From DATFVA01 sp963747755 (lineage in GTDB: Bacteria > Bacteroidota > Ignavibacteria > Ignavibacteriales > Ignavibacteriaceae): DNA of 64,000 nucleotides. Of this stretch, positions 36,091 to 44,799 are shown one piece after another. Below the pieces are notes generated by a model that worked only from the letters and a program-made list of their open reading frames with translations, was not told the origin of the DNA and made no database searches. The stretch is taken from positions 1,293,692 to 1,357,691 of the forward strand of contig CAVVGK010000014.1 in assembly GCA_963747755.1 (NCBI GenBank), given 5' to 3'. The first letter of the stretch is position 1. Each line of letters opens with the position of its first letter. The position numbers and the translations under genes are program-made.

Positions 36091-37403
36091 TTTTTTCTCC
36101 CATTCCGGGATATGTTTGCATACAAATCATATTCATTATAATCGAAAACATCAACAGTATAAAACTCACCCGGTTTCAGTTTTTTGCCGTTGGAGGGGAT
36201 AAGAATTTCACCGTCAACTTCTGGTGCGTCCCGGTAGGATCTTCCGATGAAATAATCTCCCTCTTTTCCCTCGATCATAACCTCCAGCTTTCTGCCGTTA
36301 AACTTTTCGTTTATTTTTAATGATATCTCTTTCTGTATTTCCATTAAAGTATTTTTTCTCTCCTGTTTAACTTTTTCCGGCACCGGATCTCCGAGAATAA
36401 AACTACTTGTATTTTCTTCCATAGAAAATGTAAACGTTCCTATCCTGTCAAATTCAGTCTCTTTTACAAATTCACACAATTCCTTGAATTCATTTACACT
36501 CTCATTAGGGTAACCGACAATAAAAGTAGTTCTCAATGTGATGTCGGGTATTCGCTTTTTAAGTTTCCTGATAAGTTCTTTTGTTCGTTTTGCCGTTACC
36601 CCCCTCCTCATAGATTTCAAAACATTATCAGATATGTGCTGGAGAGGAATATCAACATATTTACAAATCTTCGGATTGTCGGCTATTACATCAATAAGTT
36701 CATCTGGAAATTGTGAAGGATAAGCGTACATTAAGCGTATCCACTTTATTCCGTCTATCTCGCTTAACCTGGTTAAGAGTTCCGCAATCATCTTTCTGCC
36801 GTAAATATCCTTTCCGTAATCCGTTGTATCCTGCGCGATAAGAACAAGTTCTTTCGTATTATTTCTTGCAAGGAATTCTGTTTCCCGCACAAGATCCTCG
36901 ATTGATTTAGATTTGTGCTTTCCACGCATTAGTGGAATTGCACAGAAGGAGCAGGGATGGTCGCATCCTTCTGAAATCTTAAGATAGGCAGTGTGAGAGG
37001 GAGACGATAGGACTCTTTCCCCGAGAAGCTCATATTTTAGTTCACCACCTAATTCGTTGAGTATGCCTTCATATTTTTCCGTACCGAACCAGGCGTCTAC
37101 TTCAGGAATCTCACCGCGTAAATCTTCCATATATCTTTCGGAAAGACACCCTGCGACTATTACTTTCTTCATTTTACCCTGATTCTTCAACGAAACGGCA
37201 TTCAGAATTGTATTAATCGACTCCTGCTTTGCAGCTTCGATAAAACCGCATGTATTTATTATAACTGCATCTGAATCTTCAGGGTTTTCATTCAGCTTTA
37301 GCTTATTCAGCTTAAGCTGGTTCATTAGTCGCTCAGAATCAACTGTGTTCTTGGAACATCCCAGCGTAATTATGCTGACACCGGTTTTATTTTTGTTATT
37401 CAT
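36087..37403 (-). CDS. rimO: Ribosomal protein S12 methylthiotransferase
   Basis: Radical SAM enzyme that adds a methylthio group to the conserved Asp of ribosomal protein S12. A 438-aa protein with three domains: N-terminal cluster-binding domain (TLGCSKNTVDSE, NTCGFI, VAGCLSE supply the three Cys), radical SAM core with CDHPCSFCAIP, and C-terminal TRAM domain. SKN after the first Cys and the size separate it from MiaB, which is present elsewhere in this window. It lies 13 nt after cdsA. Confidence 0.95.
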   Translation of the reverse strand: MNNKNKTGVSIITLGCSKNTVDSERLMNQLKLNKLKLNENPEDSDAVIINTCGFIEAAKQESINTILNAVSLKNQGKMKKVIVAGCLSERYMEDLRGEIPEVDAWFGTEKYEGILNELGGELKYELLGERVLSSPSHTAYLKISEGCDHPCSFCAIPLMRGKHKSKSIEDLVRETEFLARNNTKELVLIAQDTTDYGKDIYGRKMIAELLTRLSEIDGIKWIRLMYAYPSQFPDELIDVIADNPKICKYVDIPLQHISDNVLKSMRRGVTAKRTKELIRKLKKRIPDITLRTTFIVGYPNESVNEFKELCEFVKETEFDRIGTFTFSMEENTSSFILGDPVPEKVKQERKNTLMEIQKEISLKINEKFNGRKLEVMIEGKEGDYFIGRSYRDAPEVDGEILIPSNGKKLKPGEFYTVDVFDYNEYDLYANISRNGRKK

Positions 37404-37416
37404 ACAAATCTATGTT

Positions 37417-38238
37417 TCAGGCAAAAATTTTAAGATAAAGCAGAATCACCGGAGCAGTATATAGGAGAGAATCAAATCTATCGAAAATTCCGCCATGCCC
37501 CGGAATTATCCCTGAAGAATCTTTTACACCCGCATCACGTTTGAAGAGAGATTCAACCAGATCTCCAATCTGACCTATTATTCCGATAATTATACCTAAA
37601 ATAACGACTGCAGTCCAGCTTAGGAAGTCTAAAATAATTACTTTTGCAAGCAGCATCGTTAATATGGAGAAAATAAAGCCGAATATGGCCCCTTCCCAGC
37701 TTTTTTTAGGGCTTACACGAGGGAAAAGCTTATGCTTTCCAAGATTGGTGCCTCCGAAAAACGCTGCAGAATCGCATATCCAGATAGCAGCTAAAATTGA
37801 GATTATGAGGAAACCTCCGCGCTGGTAAAGGTATTCAATCCTTGGGTAGAATTCTCTGATTGCGAGTAATGCATCTGCAAAAAAACCTATATATAAGATT
37901 CCAAGTAAAGTTGTTCCGATATTCATTATGGCAGAACCTTTATTCCTGAACAGCTCAAAAAAAGCAAGAATTACGGTCAGGCCTAATATAAGGTCATAGA
38001 TATCGAGATAGTGGAAAAATTCGTTTATCAGAAGAAGCAGAATGAATGTTATACCGGTAACTGTGTTAACATACACGGATTTTTTTTTCACGAATCGGCT
38101 GAATTCATAGAAAGACACAACAGCTATTAAAGCCGCAAACAGGAAAAAGTAAATACCACCGAAATAGCTTGCTGCAATAATAACAGGTATCGCAACCAGG
38201 GAAACAAGCACTCTCTGAGTTGTGTTGCCCGGGGCCAT
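37417..38238 (-). CDS. cdsA: Phosphatidate cytidylyltransferase
   Basis: Makes CDP-diacylglycerol from phosphatidate and CTP, the branch point of phospholipid synthesis. A 273-aa inner-membrane protein with about eight helices. The C-terminal family signature is complete: SLFKRDAGVKDSSGIIPGHG followed by GIFDR. It lies 6 nt after the DUF2007 gene in the long operon. Confidence 0.96.
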   Translation of the reverse strand: MAPGNTTQRVLVSLVAIPVIIAASYFGGIYFFLFAALIAVVSFYEFSRFVKKKSVYVNTVTGITFILLLLINEFFHYLDIYDLILGLTVILAFFELFRNKGSAIMNIGTTLLGILYIGFFADALLAIREFYPRIEYLYQRGGFLIISILAAIWICDSAAFFGGTNLGKHKLFPRVSPKKSWEGAIFGFIFSILTMLLAKVIILDFLSWTAVVILGIIIGIIGQIGDLVESLFKRDAGVKDSSGIIPGHGGIFDRFDSLLYTAPVILLYLKIFA

Positions 38239-38244
38239 CAGAAA

Positions 38245-38601
38245 TTATTCTTCCTCATTTTCTTCGTCGCTCTCTTCGCTCTTTAATTGTTCTATAAAGT
38301 TCAGAGCTGATTGTACATCCTCAGTTCTGACGTACAATTTCACGAGAGAAAAATCGCCGGGTGCAGGAAAATTCCTATCCTTTTGTGAGAGTATTGATGT
38401 TTTTATACCCGCACTTTCCAGGTTATCTCTCAGCATTTCGACGTCATATTCCTGGCCTGAAGAATAAACTACCTGCCAATTCTTTTCAGTCCACTCCTCC
38501 GGCTGCACAAAATAATCGTCGTCCACAAGCCTGGTACCACAGTCGGGACAAATAGTAATTCCTTCAACATATTCGTATTCACAATTTGGGCAGACAGGCA
38601 T
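38245..38601 (-). CDS. Zinc-ribbon plus DUF2007 protein
   Basis: A 118-aa protein. An N-terminal zinc ribbon (CPNC...CPDCG, residues 4-21) is followed by a DUF2007 domain of about 65 residues (VVYSSGQEYDVEMLRDNLES...VKLYVRTEDVQSALNFIEQL), then an acidic tail of Glu, Asp and Ser. DUF2007 is thought to bind small signals or proteins, with no settled role. Its 5' end overlaps the 3' end of the CPBP protease gene by 23 nt, so they are translated together. Confidence 0.85.
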   Translation of the reverse strand: MPVCPNCEYEYVEGITICPDCGTRLVDDDYFVQPEEWTEKNWQVVYSSGQEYDVEMLRDNLESAGIKTSILSQKDRNFPAPGDFSLVKLYVRTEDVQSALNFIEQLKSEESDEENEEE

Positions 38602-39586
38602 ATATCCTCCTTAATTTAATAATCTGTTTTGAATAAAATTTCCTGATCGTAATGATCAGACCTATCATAATAAGGGTCAATAATATTATCATTAATAGCG
38701 ACGAATTCAAATCAACATCTGTTCCCGGTTTGGAACTAATGAGGTCTTCATTTCCGATTAGAAAATATACCATTATGGCTATAAAATTATTAGTGAAATG
38801 CAAACTCATCGGAACCAGGATAGAATTGCTCATATAAGCGGCAAAGCCGAAATAAAACCCTAGAATAATCAACGGAATCATACCATATGGGTTAAAATGA
38901 TAAATTCCAAAGAATATTGCCGTGATAAGAGCGGCCCATACCGGCTTAATCTTTAATTCAAAGCTTTTCTGTATAAACCCCCGGAACATTGTCTCTTCGC
39001 AGAGCGCAGGTACAACGGCAACTACAAGGACTATCAGGAGCGCCTCGTAGAAATTATGTGCACTTAATAAATTACCGTAGGTTTTTTCCACAAGGTCATT
39101 TAATGAATCGAGAGATGATTTAATAGATTGAATGAATGGCGAACCTGCAGCCCAGATATCTATCAGATAATTCTGGATCGTAATGAAATACTGAAGAAGC
39201 GGAGTAAGGATTATTATTCCTAAACCGAACAGAGCAAATTCTTTCCAGGACGGTATTCTTGTCCTTATTACCGCCGATACATCAATATAAAACCATTTTG
39301 AAAATAATAAAGCGGGCAGAAGCATAAAGAGAATCTGACCTGCCATAGTCATTAGTCTTACTGCATTCACAGGTGCTTTATCCAGGTTCATACCGAATAT
39401 CAGCAGAGTTATTACTCCGCCTACAACCTGATAGAGTATAAAACCACCGATTAGGCCAATAAATGCGGCTGCAATTGGAGAAATCTGCGGTTGGATCCCT
39501 CTGCCTGAAGCAAGAGTAGAATCTTCTTTTTTATCCTTATCGGGACCCTCATTTAAGGGATCCTGCTGTGAATTGAAATCATCCAT
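38579..39586 (-). CDS. CPBP-family (Abi/CAAX-like) intramembrane metalloprotease
   Basis: A 335-aa protein with about eight helices. The three active-site motifs of the family are seen: CEETMFRGFIQ (EExxxR, about 196-202), FFGIYHFNP (FxxxH, about 226-230) and LHFTNN (HxxxN-type, about 262-267). It cleaves or processes substrates in the membrane; the substrate is unknown. The N-terminal 40 residues are polar and acidic. It lies 61 nt after the DUF3108 gene, the largest gap in the operon. Confidence 0.9.
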   Translation of the reverse strand: MDDFNSQQDPLNEGPDKDKKEDSTLASGRGIQPQISPIAAAFIGLIGGFILYQVVGGVITLLIFGMNLDKAPVNAVRLMTMAGQILFMLLPALLFSKWFYIDVSAVIRTRIPSWKEFALFGLGIIILTPLLQYFITIQNYLIDIWAAGSPFIQSIKSSLDSLNDLVEKTYGNLLSAHNFYEALLIVLVVAVVPALCEETMFRGFIQKSFELKIKPVWAALITAIFFGIYHFNPYGMIPLIILGFYFGFAAYMSNSILVPMSLHFTNNFIAIMVYFLIGNEDLISSKPGTDVDLNSSLLMIILLTLIMIGLIITIRKFYSKQIIKLRRIYACLPKL

Positions 39587-39647
39587 TTGGTGAAAATAAT
39601 TAAATGGGTGGCATTTTCCTATTTAACCGGGTCGTCAGCTAAAATGA

Positions 39648-40445
39648 TTATTGTTTTGAAGTGAGTTTGCCTTTTAAACCCTCATAAGCTGTCAGCTCAG
39701 CATCGATGGAACCAATAACCACCTTCGTCTTAACTTTTACAGGGAGTTTTAGTTCATCATCAGTCAGCCAGACAACGATGCTTCCTTCACTTTTAAAGAG
39801 TCCGCCTTCCTGTACAAGAGGCTCAACAACTATGCATTTAAAGGTGCCTGCGGTAACATCAATTGTTTCCTTGCCAAGGTAGCGTACATCAAGATCGTAT
39901 ACCTTATCCTTATAAAAGTTTTTTAAGTGGATCCGGTCATTTTTTTTGAGGTTTGAATAATCGAAAGTCCTTGCAAGATAGAATGCGGATACGATGTCGT
40001 TCACATATTTAGGAATTTCATACTCACCTTCACTGGTTTTTGCTTTTCCTTTTCTCTGGTCAAAAAAAGCTGAGAAATCGCGGCTGTATCCTCCCTCCCG
40101 GATATGCTGTTCAAATCTCCAGGGGAAAAGTCCCTTTGCATCAATGTAAGTTTCGTACCGGTCACGTACCTTATAAATCCAGTCGAAGCTTGGTACAGAA
40201 TTAACCTCGAAGGTAACATGGTAGGCTTCCCTGCCGGATATTCGTCTCATCTGCGGAACCTGCATTGTTGCAACTCCTGCAGTTACAAATCCATATTTAA
40301 CATCAAAAGTAAGTTTCTCCCCAACCGTAAATGCATTATTTTCTAAAGTTCTAAATTCAGGATCGGTACTTGTTGAATCGCTGCCGGAACCGGCATATGA
40401 AACAACAGGCAGTAATAAAAATAACAGCAAGTATTTCCTGAGCAT
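39648..40445 (-). CDS. DUF3108 periplasmic protein
   Basis: A 265-aa protein. The signal peptide ends at residue 18 (VVSYA). The DUF3108 beta-rich domain fills the rest (AFTVGEKLTFDVKYGFVTAG, YKVRDRYETYIDAKGLFPWR, VEPLVQEGGLFKSEGSIVVW). The family is linked to the envelope in Bacteroidota but has no proven activity. Its ATG follows the stop codon of the glycosyltransferase 9 gene without a gap. Confidence 0.85.
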   Translation of the reverse strand: MLRKYLLLFLLLPVVSYAGSGSDSTSTDPEFRTLENNAFTVGEKLTFDVKYGFVTAGVATMQVPQMRRISGREAYHVTFEVNSVPSFDWIYKVRDRYETYIDAKGLFPWRFEQHIREGGYSRDFSAFFDQRKGKAKTSEGEYEIPKYVNDIVSAFYLARTFDYSNLKKNDRIHLKNFYKDKVYDLDVRYLGKETIDVTAGTFKCIVVEPLVQEGGLFKSEGSIVVWLTDDELKLPVKVKTKVVIGSIDAELTAYEGLKGKLTSKQ

Positions 40446-41495
40446 CTATTTTCTCCGTTCGTCTTGGATAAACTTATAAATTTTTTCTGTTTCATAAAAG
40501 ATATCGGTCACTTCGATGCTGTTCATACAATTTAACCTATCACACTGTTCCCTGCTGCAATCGGTACATTCGATTTTGGGCAAAAAAACAACTTTTTTAT
40601 CGGTATAAGGACCCCATCTATCGACCGAGCATGCAGCAATTCTTGGATAAAATCCTATTGTATACTTGTTCAGGGCTGCTGCTATATGGATGGGGCCAGT
40701 AGAATTTGAGATGAAGATGGAACATTTTTTTATCAGCGCAATCATTCCTGGCAGGTCGAGTTTTCCTGCAAGGTTCAAAATTCCGGCCCTTAATTTGAGG
40801 TTTTCACAAAGATACTTTTCTCTGTCGCTTCCTGTAAGTATAATATTTTCTGTTAAGTCATGTGCGATCTTCTCTACAAGTGATCTGAATTTCTGCTGAG
40901 GAAGATCGACCGAACTTCCACCGCTTCCGGGATGTATTATTATTATTGGGTCATCAGTTTTAATTTCGGATCTCCGAAGAATCTCATCAATTTTTTCTTC
41001 ACTTGACTTATCAGGAAAAATATGAAATTCAACCCTGGCCGGACTAACATTTTCTTCGATGCCGAATTTCCTCAGCAGGTTTACATTGTACTCTAACTCA
41101 TGCTTTTCTGCAAACTTCCTGTGTTCATATATTTTCTGATTAAACAAAAATGAATACCACCGATACCCCGTACCGATCCTGTTTTTTATTTTGCTCAGGT
41201 AAATAATAAGAGAGGTAACAAATGTCGGGTAGACAATCACCGCTGCATCAAAATTATACTTTGCTATGTTTGCAACGTTCTCCCTTACAGGAATCTTCTT
41301 TCCTTTTTCTTTAAGAATAATTACATCATCTATATAAGGATGATTATCAACCAGGGCCTTGGTGTAATTTCTTACAAGGAATGTTATTTTACATTCAGGA
41401 AGGTGTTTTTTAATTATTGGGGCAAGAGGCAATGAGAGAACGACATCACCTATTCGGTCAGTCCTGACAATTAATAAGTTTTTTGGTTTGATCAT
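40446..41495 (-). CDS. Glycosyltransferase family 9 (heptosyltransferase-like)
   Basis: A 349-aa enzyme with GT-B fold. The N-terminal TDRIGDVVLSLPL motif and the nucleotide-binding region (IIIIHPGSGGSSVDLPQQKF; SNSTGPIHIAAAL) are those of ADP-heptose:LPS heptosyltransferases. A Cys-rich stretch (CTDCSREQC near residue 315) resembles the one in related proteins. Likely adds a sugar to the lipopolysaccharide core. Overlaps the methyladenine glycosylase gene stop by 4 nt. Confidence 0.9.
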   Translation of the reverse strand: MIKPKNLLIVRTDRIGDVVLSLPLAPIIKKHLPECKITFLVRNYTKALVDNHPYIDDVIILKEKGKKIPVRENVANIAKYNFDAAVIVYPTFVTSLIIYLSKIKNRIGTGYRWYSFLFNQKIYEHRKFAEKHELEYNVNLLRKFGIEENVSPARVEFHIFPDKSSEEKIDEILRRSEIKTDDPIIIIHPGSGGSSVDLPQQKFRSLVEKIAHDLTENIILTGSDREKYLCENLKLRAGILNLAGKLDLPGMIALIKKCSIFISNSTGPIHIAAALNKYTIGFYPRIAACSVDRWGPYTDKKVVFLPKIECTDCSREQCDRLNCMNSIEVTDIFYETEKIYKFIQDERRK

Positions 41496-42103
41496 TTTCT
41501 GGAAACGAACGGATTATCTTTTATATAAAAACGCCAGTTCAGCTCAGCAGATTTTTTTATACCGATCCTTGTTGTTTTTACTATCCGGTCAGCAGGTATT
41601 CTTCTTTGATTCAGAAGATATATTCTGCCGTTGATAAGATCTTCTCCATAATATTCCCGGTTTATCCTGAAAGCCTGGCAAACTTTTCCGGGTCCGTTGG
41701 TCAACTTATGTTTTTCTGCTTCATTTAACAAATTTTTTCCGAAACGATTAAACGACATCCTTTCAGCTCCTGCAACCGGTTCTACTCCTCTAATCAGCAC
41801 GGCGGTTCCATGTCCCTCTATACCTGTAACTATATTACAGCAGAAATGCGCGCCGTATGTGAAGTACACGTAGAAATACCCTCCCTGTTCGAACATGATC
41901 TCATTTCTTTTTGTTTTCCCGCGGAAGGTATGAGCGGCTTCATCAAGGCTGCCGTCATAAGCCTCGACTTCTACTATTCTGCCGGCAAGTATTTCTGTGC
42001 CGTCTGCTTTGACAATTATTTTGCCGAGAAGTTCAGGGGCAACTGTAAGTACATCTCTTTTATAGAAGGTGCGGTTAAGTTTTTTTAGGTTTGATATATT
42101 CAT
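41492..42103 (-). CDS. 3-methyladenine DNA glycosylase (AAG/MPG family)
   Basis: A 203-aa base-excision repair enzyme that removes alkylated purines. It has the family core IVEVEAYDGSLDEAAHTFRG, with the catalytic Glu in VEAY, followed by YFYVYFTYGAHFCCNIV and NGPGKVCQAF. Normal length for bacterial AAG. It is an unexpected DNA repair gene among envelope genes, but is tightly coupled to the next gene (4-nt overlap). Confidence 0.94.
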   Translation of the reverse strand: MNISNLKKLNRTFYKRDVLTVAPELLGKIIVKADGTEILAGRIVEVEAYDGSLDEAAHTFRGKTKRNEIMFEQGGYFYVYFTYGAHFCCNIVTGIEGHGTAVLIRGVEPVAGAERMSFNRFGKNLLNEAEKHKLTNGPGKVCQAFRINREYYGEDLINGRIYLLNQRRIPADRIVKTTRIGIKKSAELNWRFYIKDNPFVSRK

Positions 42104-42133
42104 TTGGGATTAAGAACAAAGAAGGCATGAATC

Positions 42134-42778
42134 TTATTCGAGTTTTGATTTTAACTCCTCTATCTTCTTAAGGTAATAATCCTTCTTTTGAGGATTCTTT
42201 GTTAATAATCTCTCGTAGATCGTAAGTGCTTCTTTAAATTCTCCCTGGGTTATATAAATATTTGCCAATGTCTCCGACACAATTGATTCGGCCGCCGCCG
42301 GTTTGGCTGACGTTGATCCCGGCTTAGTAACCGACATTAAATCGAACGATGATAATTCGTCTTCCAGGCTTATACCGCTGCTTTTCTGTTCCCCCTTTTC
42401 CTCCAGAAAACCTGGCTTAGGAGAAGATTCAAAAAGCACTCTCTGTTTTTTCAGGGTTTCAACTTCCTGCATATAGTATTCATATACCCTATGAGAATTT
42501 ACAAGCTCGCTTCCTTTGCGGAAGGAATCAAGCGCTTCTTTATATTTGCCGAGAAGCATTAATGCTTTGCCGAGAAGAATGTGGGCGGTTGGATAATCAG
42601 GGTAAATGGATAAACCGTCATGCAGAATCTCTGCAGCTCTTTCAGTATTGTTCTTTTCGATCTCGCTGTTTGCAACACGGACAAACAGCGGGGATCGTTT
42701 ATTATATTCGTATATAAGGTTTACTTTATCGTTGAAAGATTCTGTAGATGTTTTGTTCAATATCCTATGCCTTTGCAA
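42134..42778 (-). CDS. TPR-repeat protein
   Basis: A 214-aa protein with two TPR-like repeats near residues 35-100 (AAEILHDGLSIYPDYPTAHI, LLGKALMLLGKYKEALDSFR), a Ser/Pro/Ala-rich linker and a further TPR at 165-205 (ETLANIYITQGEFKEALTIY). No signal peptide. It probably serves as a protein-binding adaptor. Its start overlaps the end of the glycosyltransferase 2 gene by 14 nt, which suggests they act together. Confidence 0.8.
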   Translation of the reverse strand: MQRHRILNKTSTESFNDKVNLIYEYNKRSPLFVRVANSEIEKNNTERAAEILHDGLSIYPDYPTAHILLGKALMLLGKYKEALDSFRKGSELVNSHRVYEYYMQEVETLKKQRVLFESSPKPGFLEEKGEQKSSGISLEDELSSFDLMSVTKPGSTSAKPAAAESIVSETLANIYITQGEFKEALTIYERLLTKNPQKKDYYLKKIEELKSKLE

Positions 42779-44216
42779 ATGCGTGTTTTATTGAAGTTAC
42801 AGATACAAAAGAGAATCCTATAAAAAACAGGATCTGAAACGGAAGTGCAGCAATCTCAAGGAAATATATTGAGGATGCAATGCCAACGAGACAATATACA
42901 GCCATTATTGCTTCAACATAAACAGAGAAGCCCAATTTTTTAGAAAGGTATCTCTTTCCCATCCAGGTATCCCGCTCAGATACAACTTTGAATTTTGGAG
43001 TACGCACAAACTCGCTTTTCCTGTTGAGAAGGCCTTCAATAACCGCACGGGAATTGTTTACGGCAAATCCCATACTGCCGGCCATAAAGAGCGGAAACAA
43101 TACTATTTTCTTTCTCCAATCCGTTCTTATGTCTTTCTGGGAATAAAGATAGAAAAGGAACGAGCTGACAAATGCAAGCACAAACAGTGAAAGTATAGCG
43201 AAGTATGCTTCGTGAGAGCCGCTGTTCTTAATAAAAATTAATGGTACGTTCAAAATTGCGGCAAGGAGGATAAAAGGGAATACAAGGTTATTTGTAAGAT
43301 GGAAAGTCGACTGCAGTTTAACCCGAAGTGGAATTTTTGATCTCCAGACCAGTGGCAGAATCTTTTTCGCTGTCTCAATTGCTCCTTTTGTCCACCTGAA
43401 CTGTTGTGTCTTGAGTGCATTTATTTCAGATGGAAGTTCTGCAGGAGAAGTAAAATCAGGAAGAAATACAAAACGCCAGCCATTAAGCTGAGCCCGATAG
43501 CTGAGATCGAGATCTTCTGTAAGTGTATCAGCATGCCAGTTGCCTGCATCCTCTATACAAGCTCTTTTCCATATGCCGCCGGTGCCGTTAAAGTTAATGA
43601 AAAAGCCTGCTTTATTCCTTACCGTCTGTTCAATTACAAAGTGACCGTCAAGCGCCAGGGCCTGGGCTTTTGTTAGTATTGAATAATCACCGTTGATATG
43701 TTCCCAGCGTGTTTGAACCATACCGACTTTCTCATCTGAGAAGAAAGAAAGTGTTTCTTTCAGAAAATCTTTGTGAGGTATGAAGTCAGCATCGAAAATT
43801 GCTATATATTCGCCCTTGGCTGTTTTGAGACCTTCCTTCAAAGCTCCTGCTTTATATCCCTCGCGGGTTCCTCTTCTTATATGCACAATATCGAAGCCGA
43901 GCTGCTGTTTTTCCAAAACAATTTTTCGGGTAATCGAAGTCGTTTCATCATTCGAATCATCCAGAACCTGTATCTCAAGTCTATCTTTAGGATATTCTAT
44001 TTCGCATACAGCATTTATTAATCGTTCAACCACGTAAAGTTCATTGTAAAGTGGAAGCTGAATTGTAACGGAGGAATTGAAGTCATTTACCGCCTTTGAT
44101 ATATTTTTAACGTTGCGGTATTTATTATGATAGTACATCATTATAAAACCATGGCAGCCGAACACAAAAAGAATGAACAAAGAAACAAAGTAACCAATAA
44201 GAACTACATCGTCCAT
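42765..44216 (-). CDS. Membrane glycosyltransferase family 2 (cellulose-synthase-like)
   Basis: A 483-aa processive-type glycosyltransferase. One N-terminal helix is followed by the catalytic domain with VLDDSNDETT, the metal-binding IFDADFIP, the acceptor motif TEDLDLSYR and the QQFRWTKG signature (QxxRW). Four or more C-terminal membrane helices follow. The sequence resembles the CESA/glucomannan synthase-like group. It probably makes a surface polysaccharide or glycolipid. It lies 19 nt after the lptE gene. Confidence 0.9.
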   Translation of the reverse strand: MDDVVLIGYFVSLFILFVFGCHGFIMMYYHNKYRNVKNISKAVNDFNSSVTIQLPLYNELYVVERLINAVCEIEYPKDRLEIQVLDDSNDETTSITRKIVLEKQQLGFDIVHIRRGTREGYKAGALKEGLKTAKGEYIAIFDADFIPHKDFLKETLSFFSDEKVGMVQTRWEHINGDYSILTKAQALALDGHFVIEQTVRNKAGFFINFNGTGGIWKRACIEDAGNWHADTLTEDLDLSYRAQLNGWRFVFLPDFTSPAELPSEINALKTQQFRWTKGAIETAKKILPLVWRSKIPLRVKLQSTFHLTNNLVFPFILLAAILNVPLIFIKNSGSHEAYFAILSLFVLAFVSSFLFYLYSQKDIRTDWRKKIVLFPLFMAGSMGFAVNNSRAVIEGLLNRKSEFVRTPKFKVVSERDTWMGKRYLSKKLGFSVYVEAIMAVYCLVGIASSIYFLEIAALPFQILFFIGFSFVSVTSIKHAFAKA

Positions 44217-44235
44217 TTTAAAACCTCTCTATATA

Positions 44236-44799
44236 TTACCATCCTGAGACTGTATCCAAGAGGATATCTTCAGTTATTTTATCTACTGCTGTTTGTATTG
44301 CATCTCTTCTTTGACTAATATCTCCGCCAGACGGGTAGTCACCGTAATTCGAAAACTTTTTATCGAAAATAGTTTTTCTTTTTACCAGGTCTTTATATGT
44401 CACCTGCACATTAAGAGTTATTCTTCTTGCCTCAACATTTTCACCGGCTGCCACAACGGCCGGGGCATCGCTTAGGGGAAGAATAACACATTCGAGCAGT
44501 GCATCTGCATTAACTTTTTCTGTAACCTGGAGAGTATTATCGTTTATAAATTTCTGAACTAGTTGATCCGTTAATAGCTCTTTTAATCCCGGTTCACCGG
44601 AACCGCTTCTATCTTCTGCAATCGGTATCGCAATAGTTTTGAGGTGTTGTGGTACCGAAGCACCTGTAAAAGAATATACACAACACCCTGTAAAATTAAT
44701 TAGGGCTGAAGTGATAAACAAGAAGAATATTTTAGCTGAGACTTTTGTGAGCCGTGGATCAAAGTCTGTTTTTCTTCGAAATTTTGCTTTAAAGGCCAT
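44236..44799 (-). CDS. lptE: LptE-family LPS-assembly lipoprotein
   Basis: A 187-aa outer-membrane lipoprotein. The N-terminus is basic, then a hydrophobic helix ends in the lipobox NFTGC, followed by the family pattern CVYSFTGASVPQHLKTIAIP. LptE works with LptD to place LPS in the outer membrane. The frame is open back to 44892, but those residues overlap the upstream gene and do not fit the family, so the ATG at 44799 (MAFKAKFRRKTD) is chosen; it overlaps the upstream sigma-54 activator by 11 nt. A short run of basic residues before the leader helix is normal. Confidence 0.85.
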   Translation of the reverse strand: MAFKAKFRRKTDFDPRLTKVSAKIFFLFITSALINFTGCCVYSFTGASVPQHLKTIAIPIAEDRSGSGEPGLKELLTDQLVQKFINDNTLQVTEKVNADALLECVILPLSDAPAVVAAGENVEARRITLNVQVTYKDLVKRKTIFDKKFSNYGDYPSGGDISQRRDAIQTAVDKITEDILLDTVSGW